Origin: RGIG6353 sp045660745
GTDB taxonomy: Bacteria; Bacillota; Clostridia; Oscillospirales; SIG627
Assembly: GCA_045660745.1 (NCBI GenBank)
Contig: JAZREJ010000042.1
Location: forward strand, 20,439-84,438
Length of the DNA: 64,000 nucleotides
Direction of reading: 5' to 3'
The notes under the pieces were generated by a model. It did not search any database, was not told the origin of the DNA, and saw nothing but the letters and a program-made list of their open reading frames with translations. Both the position numbers and the translations under genes were made by a program. Positions 49,297 through 56,124 of the stretch are shown here, one piece after another; position 1 is the first letter of the stretch, and every line of letters starts with the position of its first letter.

Positions 49297-50424
49297 ATGG
49301 AAAAAATTCGTGTTGGCGTTGTAGGGCTTGGACATCGCGGTCGTGAGCTTTTGAAGATTGCGGCAGAGATTGACGGTGTTGAGATTACAGCGGCTTGTGA
49401 CATTCTCCCTAGAAACTTTTATGAAACCCAGTGGCTTTCAAAAGCTCCTATTGCAGATATGTTCCCTAAAACCACTTTCTATGAGAGCTATGACGAAATG
49501 CTTGAAAAGGCGGGGCTTGACGTTGTAATCGTTGAGACGGGCGCGGATATCCATGCCGAATTTTGCATTAAGGCGCTTGAAAAGAATATAAACGTTCTTT
49601 CCGATATCCCCAACGTTGCAAACCTTCAGGAGGCAGAGGACCTTTGGAAAGCATCCTTGAAGTCTGATGCTATCATTTCAACGGGTGCAAATCCCAACTA
49701 TCGAAAATTCACCTTCTTACTTCAGGATTTTTACAAGAAGGGACTGCTGGGCAATCCCTATTGCATGGAGGCTGAATATATTCACTGGAGCCTACCGGGA
49801 AGCATAACGAGAAGAGTCCTTAACGAAAACGGAAACTGGCGTAAGCTTCTTATTCCTATCCGTTACTGTACACACTCTCTCGGACCACTTCTCACTATTC
49901 TTGACGAGCCTCTTCGTAAGTGCACTTGCTTCGGCACGGGCTATCACTCAGACGAGCCCGCTGAGATCAAGAAGGATGATATGATGTGCGCTCAATTCCA
50001 GACCGATTCGGGCATTGTTGTACGTCTTATGAGAAACGGACGTTGCCGTGCAGAGGTTCAGCACCACAACTACCGAGTATTCGGTACAGAGGGCTATATC
50101 GAAAGAATGGAGCGCATGGGCAAGCAGGTCATCCGTTACAACTCCATGAGAGAGCTTGAAACCGGCATGAAGGAGATAGGCGGCGAGAATATGCCTCCTG
50201 CGTATGCAGGCAATCCCAAGGCGGTAGGTCACGACGGCATGGACTATGCTATGCTCGACTGTTTTTTCAAGGGACTTCGTAACGGAGTTGCGGCTATCCC
50301 TCTCAAACAGGGGCTTGAAATGACACTTCCCGGAATATATGCCGAGGAAAGTGCAAAGCGTGGCGGCGAGGTTCTTCGCATGAGATATCCTTGGGACGAG
50401 GATTGGACGACCGAATTCAAATAA
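49297..50424 (+). CDS. GH109-like Gfo/Idh/MocA family protein (copy 2)
   Basis: 375 residues, aligned without large gaps to copy 1 and identical at most positions (roughly 85% by eye). Differences cluster at residues 21-60, 105-125 and near 320-335 (FFKGLRNGVAAIP against FYKAIINGTGAPI). GHGGMDYAM is GHDGMDYAM here. The NAD loop and the CTHSLGP segment are unchanged. Tandem duplication followed by modest divergence; the changed segments could alter specificity. Confidence 0.83.
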   Translation: MEKIRVGVVGLGHRGRELLKIAAEIDGVEITAACDILPRNFYETQWLSKAPIADMFPKTTFYESYDEMLEKAGLDVVIVETGADIHAEFCIKALEKNINVLSDIPNVANLQEAEDLWKASLKSDAIISTGANPNYRKFTFLLQDFYKKGLLGNPYCMEAEYIHWSLPGSITRRVLNENGNWRKLLIPIRYCTHSLGPLLTILDEPLRKCTCFGTGYHSDEPAEIKKDDMMCAQFQTDSGIVVRLMRNGRCRAEVQHHNYRVFGTEGYIERMERMGKQVIRYNSMRELETGMKEIGGENMPPAYAGNPKAVGHDGMDYAMLDCFFKGLRNGVAAIPLKQGLEMTLPGIYAEESAKRGGEVLRMRYPWDEDWTTEFK

Positions 50425-50432
50425 CATTAAAG

Positions 50433-50458
50433 GTCACGGCTTTTGCCGTGACTTTTTT
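50433..50458 (+). terminator. terminator
   Basis: GTCACGGC-TTTT-GCCGTGAC followed by T6. Ends the EamA-GH109-like operon. Confidence 0.92.
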
Positions 50459-50460
50459 GC

Positions 50461-50489
50461 TTGATAAAACGGGGAGGATGTGTTATAAT
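50461..50489 (+). promoter_or_regulatory. promoter of the HAD-AEC pair
   Basis: TTGATA (50461-50466), 17 bp, TATAAT (50484-50489). Confidence 0.82.
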
Positions 50490-50516
50490 CATACGGTAAA
50501 AAGAAAGGAGTCAGAA

Positions 50517-51338
50517 ATGAGCTTTAAAATTATCGCCTGTGATCTTGACCGCACCTTGCTTGACAGTAAAGGGAAGATATCCGACAGAAATATCCGTGCT
50601 GTAAAGGAGCTTTATAAGAGGGGAGTTTTCTTTGTTCCCGCATCGGGACGCACCATGTCCGAGATGCCAAAGGTGCTTAAGGACTTAGAGGGAATCAGAT
50701 ATTTTATTCATTCAAACGGCGCGGCGGTTTTTGATTCCGTGACAAAAAAGAGTATTCTCTCCTGTATCAAAAGACCTGTGTCCTGTAAGGTGTACGAAAT
50801 ACTCAAGGAGTATGACACCCACATAGTTTTCCGCCACGGTGGCGAGTGCTTTGCCGATTCGCATTTTCAGACTGAGGCTCATTTTGAGTATTATAACGTG
50901 TGCCATGAGCACGCGGGAGTCATTAAGGATTTTGCCGTGTATCTTGACAGCCTTGACACGGCGCTCGAGAGCTTTGACGATATAGAGGTCTTTTCAGCCT
51001 TCTTCCATAACCTTGACGAGCAAAGGGCGTGTGCCGAAAGGCTTGACGCACTCGGGCTTGGCTGGGCGTTTGCGCATTATGCGAATATTGAAATATTCAA
51101 TAAGGAGGCGGGCAAGGGCAATGCACTTAAAGCCCTTTGCAACGCGGCGGGAATCGATATCGCGGACAGCATTGCCGTTGGCGACAGCGATAATGACCTT
51201 AGCATGATAGAGATGTCGGGACTCGGACTTGCCGTGTCAAACGCGACCGAAAACGTGCGTGCGAGGGCGGATAAAATCGTCTGCTCAAACGATGAGCACG
51301 TTATAGAATATATTTTAGAAAATATTGTAGAGGATTGA
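50517..51338 (+). CDS. Cof-type HAD-superfamily phosphatase
   Basis: 273 residues. ACDLDRTLLDSKGKISDRN (catalytic Asp pair), a type IIB cap domain in the middle, and VGDSDNDLSMIEMSGLGLAVSNA with the Mg2+-binding Asp near the end. General sugar-phosphate or flavin phosphatase. AAAGGAG 7 nt before the ATG at 50517; 1 bp before the AEC gene. Confidence 0.92.
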   Translation: MSFKIIACDLDRTLLDSKGKISDRNIRAVKELYKRGVFFVPASGRTMSEMPKVLKDLEGIRYFIHSNGAAVFDSVTKKSILSCIKRPVSCKVYEILKEYDTHIVFRHGGECFADSHFQTEAHFEYYNVCHEHAGVIKDFAVYLDSLDTALESFDDIEVFSAFFHNLDEQRACAERLDALGLGWAFAHYANIEIFNKEAGKGNALKALCNAAGIDIADSIAVGDSDNDLSMIEMSGLGLAVSNATENVRARADKIVCSNDEHVIEYILENIVED

Positions 51339-51339
51339 A

Positions 51340-52254
51340 ATGGTTCTTGCATTACTGATTAAGATTCTTCAGCTTTTTGTTGCCATGGTGCTCGGCTTTG
51401 TGCTTGTTAAGGCAAAGATACTCAAAAGCGAGGACTCGGGGATCCTGTCAAAGATATCCTTGTATCTTTTGATGCCCGCCGCCATTATAAACGCCTTCAA
51501 CGTAAAGCTTACCCCCGCATTATCGGGCGGTATAGCACTTGCATTCGTTTCGGCTTTTGTTATTCATTTGGTATTTCTTATACTTGATTTTATTTTCAAG
51601 AAGCTTGGACGTGCGAGTGGTGTTGAGAGGGCGTCTGTCATATATCCGAATGCCGCAAATCTTATAATCCCCATCGTTTCCTACGTTTTGGGGAATGAGT
51701 GGGTGGTGTATACCTGTGCGTTTATCTCGGTACAGCTCCTTCTTCTTTGGACTCACGGAATCAAGCTCTTTGCGGGCGGGTTAAATTTTAAAAAAATACT
51801 TCTTAACGTAAATCTTATCACCATTGCCGTGGGAGCGGTCATGATGCTTTGCCGTTTTGAGCTTCCTGCATTTGTCGGAGATATAACCTCCTCCTTTGGC
51901 GGAATGCTCGGAAATATCGGTATGATAATTGCGGGCATGATGGCGGCAGAGGTGGACTACAAAAAGATGCTCATCAAAAAGAGACTTTATCTTGTGCTTG
52001 CTCTCAGAATGCTCATCTTTCCTCTCATAACTCTTGCGGCGGTAAAGCTTGTGGGTAGCTTCTCATCCTTACCTAATGCCGAAGGTGTGCTTCTTGTATC
52101 TTATCTTGCAAGCATCACTCCTTCTGCGGCAACAGTTATGCAGCTTGCAAAGCTCCATAACACCGAGCCCGATTATTCGGTGGCAATAAATATTATAACT
52201 ACTCTCGTGTGTATCGGTACGATGCCGCTTTTTGTGTATCTTTATTTTTTATGA
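51340..52254 (+). CDS. AEC-family (auxin efflux carrier-like) transporter
   Basis: 304 residues, about ten hydrophobic helices in two bundles. LGFVLVKAKILKSEDSGILSKI near the N-terminus, LLMPAAIINAF and YPNAANLIIPIVSYVLG are the AEC signature region. Family members export or import organic acids such as malate. No obvious Shine-Dalgarno; coupled to the HAD gene. Confidence 0.88.
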   Translation: MVLALLIKILQLFVAMVLGFVLVKAKILKSEDSGILSKISLYLLMPAAIINAFNVKLTPALSGGIALAFVSAFVIHLVFLILDFIFKKLGRASGVERASVIYPNAANLIIPIVSYVLGNEWVVYTCAFISVQLLLLWTHGIKLFAGGLNFKKILLNVNLITIAVGAVMMLCRFELPAFVGDITSSFGGMLGNIGMIIAGMMAAEVDYKKMLIKKRLYLVLALRMLIFPLITLAAVKLVGSFSSLPNAEGVLLVSYLASITPSAATVMQLAKLHNTEPDYSVAINIITTLVCIGTMPLFVYLYFL

Positions 52255-52283
52255 TTGACTTTTATTTATTTGTGTGATAGACT
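52255..52283 (+). promoter_or_regulatory. promoter of the small lipoprotein gene
   Basis: TTGACT (52255-52260), 17 bp, TAGACT (52278-52283). Confidence 0.7.
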
Positions 52284-52326
52284 AAAATCGTTCGAAAACT
52301 GAACAAAATATTTTAAGGAGATAGCT

Positions 52327-52971
52327 ATGAAAAAAATTTTAACTCTTTTAGTTGTCCTTGCTCTTGCACTCTGTATCGTTGCATGCGGTGACGATGATAA
52401 TAAGGATGGCGGCCTGTTTGGCAAAGGTAAAACCTTCACCTTTGGAAAGACCGATGAAAATGTTTATGAAAGCTCTTATATCGGACTTGGCTTTAATCTT
52501 CCCGAAAATTGGAGCTTTTCAGATGAAGATGAGCTTAATTCTCTCAGCGGCATCATTGCTGACCGAGTTGACAAAAACATTGCCAAGCAGCTTGAGAACG
52601 CAACTATCATTTACGATATGATGGCCAAGAGTTCTGAAAACGGGGATACAGTTTTAGTTATTTTTGAAAAGCTTTCGCCCGCAATCACGGGTAACTATAC
52701 TGTAGAAGAACTACTCAAAAATCAGCTCCCGTTGATTAAATCACAGATGGAGGATCTTGGATATACCACAGTTGAGGTTGAGTATGCCAAGATTACTGTT
52801 GACGGAAGAGAGCTTGACGGACTTAAAACCTCGTTAAGCGGTAGCGGAATAACTCAGTCTCAGGTCAACTTCTCGGCGTTCACCGATGACGGATATATGC
52901 TCGGAGTAACCTGCTCTAAGGTCAAGGGAGATGCATCTGAGCTGCTTGAACACTTCTATTGGATCGACTGA
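52327..52971 (+). CDS. small lipoprotein of unknown function
   Basis: 214 residues. Signal peptide with lipobox IVAC (Cys near 20), then a short Asp-rich linker and a mixed alpha/beta domain. GLGFNLPENWSFSDEDEL and the later YTTVEVEYAKITVDGREL look like the PsbP/DcrB-like fold seen in small bacterial lipoproteins, but the match is loose. Anchored to the outer face of the cytoplasmic membrane. Own promoter and terminator. Confidence 0.75.
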   Translation: MKKILTLLVVLALALCIVACGDDDNKDGGLFGKGKTFTFGKTDENVYESSYIGLGFNLPENWSFSDEDELNSLSGIIADRVDKNIAKQLENATIIYDMMAKSSENGDTVLVIFEKLSPAITGNYTVEELLKNQLPLIKSQMEDLGYTTVEVEYAKITVDGRELDGLKTSLSGSGITQSQVNFSAFTDDGYMLGVTCSKVKGDASELLEHFYWID

Positions 52972-52983
52972 AATACTCACTGA

Positions 52984-53009
52984 GGGAGCCTTAACAGGCT
53001 CCCTTTTTT
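52984..53009 (+). terminator. terminator
   Basis: GGGAGCCT-TAAC-AGGCTCCC followed by T6. Confidence 0.92.
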
Positions 53010-53118
53010 GCACCCTGAAACGGGCTTTTTCGCCGCCTTGAATACCTGTATTTTTGTATACAAGAATACGGGTTTTATGCCTATTTTACAGTACTTTTCA
53101 GCGTTTTTCGCAAAACAC

Positions 53119-53147
53119 TTGACAAAGATTTTTTTATGGTTTATAAT
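53119..53147 (+). promoter_or_regulatory. promoter of the YitT-family gene
   Basis: Perfect TTGACA (53119-53124), 17 bp, perfect TATAAT (53142-53147). Confidence 0.9.
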
Positions 53148-53181
53148 CCCCTTGCAAAGTTGTTTTGAGGGGGCTTTTTTT

Positions 53182-54021
53182 ATGAAAAAACTTAAAGAAT
53201 GGGTGCTCATGACTCTCGGCAGCATCGTGCTTGCCGCAGGTGTATATTTCTTCAAAATACAAAACGGATTTGCCACGGGAGGTGTGTCGGGTATCGGCAC
53301 TCTTCTTGCAAGCGTTACGGGAATTTCGGCAGGCGTCCTTATATGGGGACTCAATATTCTGCTGCTTGTTATCGGTTTTGTGTTTCTCGGAAGGTCAACG
53401 GGTATCAAGACCGTGTATTGCAGTCTTCTCTATTCCGGTATGACAATCGTTTTCGAGAGGGCGGTGCCCCTCAGCTCACCTTTATCAGACGAGCCTCTTT
53501 TGGAGCTTGTGTGGGCAATGCTCTTAACGTCCGTCGGCTCGGCAGTGATATTCAATATGAACGGCTCTGCAGGAGGTACGGATATCGTTGCTTTGATACT
53601 TAAAAAATACACCCCGCTTGACGTCGGACGTGCGCTTCTTGTGACAGATTTTATCGTTGCGGCATCAAGCTTTGCGGTGTTCGGAGTGACAACAGGTCTT
53701 TTTTCCGTGCTCGGGCTTTTTTCAAAGGCGTTTATCGTGGACGCGGTTATCGAAAACCTCAACACCTGCAAATATTTCGTGGTAATAACTAACGAACGCG
53801 AGAAGATATCAAGCTATATCATAAAGGAACTGCACCACGGAGTAACCGTGTCGGATGCCGTCGGTGAATATACGGGAGAAGCCCGCTTTATGATACATAC
53901 CGTCTGCCGAAGAATAGAGGCAATAAGGCTGCGCGCAAAGATAAGAGAGCTCGACCCCCGTGCTTTTATGATAATCACTACAAGCTCGGAAATTATAGGG
54001 CGGGGATTTCGTAATGTTTAA
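53182..54021 (+). CDS. YitT-family membrane protein
   Basis: 279 residues. Five to six N-terminal helices with FKIQNGFATGGVSGIGTLLA, GLNILLLVIGFVFLG and NMNGSAGGTDIVALIL, then a cytoplasmic DUF2179 domain (about 205-279; KLRELDPRAF-like end). Common in Firmicutes; function unsettled. The ATG at 53182 has GAGGGGG 8 nt upstream; the longer ORF begins upstream of the promoter. Confidence 0.92.
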   Translation: MKKLKEWVLMTLGSIVLAAGVYFFKIQNGFATGGVSGIGTLLASVTGISAGVLIWGLNILLLVIGFVFLGRSTGIKTVYCSLLYSGMTIVFERAVPLSSPLSDEPLLELVWAMLLTSVGSAVIFNMNGSAGGTDIVALILKKYTPLDVGRALLVTDFIVAASSFAVFGVTTGLFSVLGLFSKAFIVDAVIENLNTCKYFVVITNEREKISSYIIKELHHGVTVSDAVGEYTGEARFMIHTVCRRIEAIRLRAKIRELDPRAFMIITTSSEIIGRGFRNV

Positions 54022-54041
54022 ACTCCATTCGGCTTAAATGC

Positions 54042-54070
54042 TTGACAAAGTGTTTTTAAAGAGTTATAAT
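54042..54070 (+). promoter_or_regulatory. promoter of the PHP-domain gene
   Basis: Perfect TTGACA (54042-54047), 17 bp, perfect TATAAT (54065-54070). Confidence 0.9.
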
Positions 54071-54095
54071 TTTAAAAACGATAAGGAGAAGTATT

Positions 54096-54941
54096 ATGAG
54101 AATAACGCACGATTTCCATATACACACGGAGCTTTCCATTTGTTCGGGCGGCCCGGGAAAGGGAGGCACGCTTCAGGGATATCTTAAAAACGCAAAGGAG
54201 CTCGGGCTCAAGACTCTTGGCTTTGCGGACCATTTTTGGGATGCGGGAGTCGGATTTGATTCACTTTATATAAACAGCAAAAACGTCGGCGGAGTTCCTC
54301 ACTACTATAAGACACAAAACTTTGAGCACATCTCAAAGCTGAAAAAGGAGATAGATGCAACCGATACGGGTGACGTGCGCGTGCTTTTCGGAGCAGAGGG
54401 TGAGTACGATCCCGTGAATCACGGTGTTGCCGTAACAGAGGAGGTTGCAGAGCAGCTTGACTTTATCATAGTTCCGAATTCTCATACTCATATGGTGATG
54501 GACGTGAAATACTATGAGCCGTTTGAAGCGCACCGTGACTATATGCTGAGGGCGATCGAGGAGATTGCAACCTGTCCCGTGTCACGCTATGTCAAGTCTA
54601 TCGCACATCCATTTGATGCGGTGCAGACAAGCCTTGCCGACAAGGATATTATTCTTTCCAAAACAGATGACGATATGTTTAAAAGATGCTTTGAGCTTAT
54701 GGCGGAAAAGAATATAGCCTTTGAGATAAATACAGGCTCTATGAAGGGCGTTTTCCAAAAACTTGAAAATCCTGAAAATTTTGTGAGAATGCTCACTCTC
54801 GCCAAGGAGTGCGGATGTAAGTTTTCCTTCGGAAGCGATGCCCATAGCGAGGCAGGACAGATGAAGCACGTGGAGACTGCCGAAATGGTTTCAAAGCTCC
54901 TCGGACTTACAGAGGAGGACCTTGCGGATTTTGTGAAATAA
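54096..54941 (+). CDS. PHP-domain phosphoesterase (histidinol-phosphatase-like)
   Basis: 281 residues. DFHIHTELSICS with the first metal-binding His pair, GFADHFWD, EGEYDP, IVPNSHTH, KSIAHPFD and FSFGSDAHSEA supply the metal sites of the PHP fold. Similar to polymerase-associated and HisK-type phosphatases. As no his genes are near, the true substrate may be another phosphate ester. Single-gene unit. Confidence 0.85.
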   Translation: MRITHDFHIHTELSICSGGPGKGGTLQGYLKNAKELGLKTLGFADHFWDAGVGFDSLYINSKNVGGVPHYYKTQNFEHISKLKKEIDATDTGDVRVLFGAEGEYDPVNHGVAVTEEVAEQLDFIIVPNSHTHMVMDVKYYEPFEAHRDYMLRAIEEIATCPVSRYVKSIAHPFDAVQTSLADKDIILSKTDDDMFKRCFELMAEKNIAFEINTGSMKGVFQKLENPENFVRMLTLAKECGCKFSFGSDAHSEAGQMKHVETAEMVSKLLGLTEEDLADFVK

Positions 54942-55098
54942 ACAATCGGTCTTTGCGGCAAGTTTTTTGATGGAAAAGCCGCCTTTGCCAACACTCACAG
55001 CCGTCTGGCAGACTTTTGCACTGCAAGTAAATTCCTATGTAATAAAAGAGATTTGGATGATAAGCTTTTTTGAATTTATAGTAAAAAACAGTATTTTT

Positions 55099-55136
55099 AA
55101 AAGGAAAACTCAAATTTTTGAGCTTTCCTTTTTTTA
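55099..55136. terminator. terminator-like hairpin in the 54942-55223 gap
   Basis: AAAGGAAA, an inner CTCAA/TTGAG stem, then TTTCCTTTTTTT. The rest of the 282 bp gap holds a short GCGGC/GCCGC stem (about 54955-54982) and no gene. Confidence 0.75.
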
Positions 55137-55223
55137 CTAAATAAACTCTATTAAATAAGCTCGCCGTTTTACTTTGCATGAGCGGATATAATAGGTTAAG
55201 GTTGATGCGGCTTTAGCCACTTT

Positions 55224-56000
55224 TTAATTCTCAACTTTTCCCGGAGTGCATCCGTACTTCTTTTTGAAGGCGAGACAGAAATAGCTCGTGTCATCAAAGC
55301 CGGAAAGTCGAGCCACCTCCTTTGTAAGACAGGCGGGATTCGCCTCAATATATCCCCTTGCCCATTCAAGCCGCAATGAAGTAAGATGCCCGACGACCGT
55401 CTTCCCGAAAGTCTTTTTGAATTTGTGGCACAGTCCCGAAACCGATATCCCCGAAAATTGCGCAATGTCCTCAAGAAAAATCTTCTCACTGAAATGCTTT
55501 TCCATGAAGGAGAGGGCAAGGTCGAGAGGGGTAGTTTTTTTGCGGGTTCCTTCTTCAAAGAAATCAAGGTAGAAGGAGTATGCAAGAGCTGATAGCTTTT
55601 CCTCACTCGCGCCCCCCGTATAGGTGTTTATATAGTCGGCGATTCGGCTCACCCAAACGTTAAGGTTGGGGGTCTCTACGAAAAATATTCCGTTTTCGGT
55701 ATATCGCTCGGCAACGTTCTTCATGCCCTCTCCCTTAAGAGAAAGAAACGCTGTGACCATATCCTTTCCCGCATGCTTGTAGGCAGTCCCCTCCGCAAGA
55801 AAAAACGCAGACCCCTTTTTCAACGTAAATTCTTTATCACAGCAGAAAAGCTGCCCCGATCCCTCTTTTACGAAAAGTATCTGACAAAAGCTCATTTCCT
55901 CCGATGAGCGCTCCATATCTTGCTGAGGATAATGCGCACTTGCCGTAAAGAAACGAACGGGCAAATCGGATGGCGAAAGATTTATTGTAATTACACTCAT
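55224..56000 (-). CDS. AraC-family transcriptional regulator
   Basis: 258 residues. N-terminal cupin (ILFVKEGSGQLFCCDKEF, then LKKGSAFFLAEGTAYKHAG) and C-terminal HTH pair (FLEDIAQFSGISVSGLCHKF; VARLSGFDDTSYFCLAFKKKYG). The start reading MSVITI has AGGTG upstream. Divergent from the GH2 gene with 124 bp between, and therefore its likely regulator, probably sensing a galactoside. Confidence 0.92.
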   Translation of the reverse strand: MSVITINLSPSDLPVRFFTASAHYPQQDMERSSEEMSFCQILFVKEGSGQLFCCDKEFTLKKGSAFFLAEGTAYKHAGKDMVTAFLSLKGEGMKNVAERYTENGIFFVETPNLNVWVSRIADYINTYTGGASEEKLSALAYSFYLDFFEEGTRKKTTPLDLALSFMEKHFSEKIFLEDIAQFSGISVSGLCHKFKKTFGKTVVGHLTSLRLEWARGYIEANPACLTKEVARLSGFDDTSYFCLAFKKKYGCTPGKVEN

Positions 56001-56124
56001 AAAGCACCTGCTTTGCAAGATATTCATATATTTTGCAATATTTTTTTATTTACTAATTTGGAAAAATGCTGTATTATAAGGATAGCACAGAAATTTTGAT
56101 TTGAAAAGAGGTTTGCAAAATATT

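Noticed and set aside
54907..55179. 90-codon minus-strand ORF in the gap after the PHP gene
   Set aside because: Its C-terminal part is antisense to the PHP gene and no SD or domain was found.
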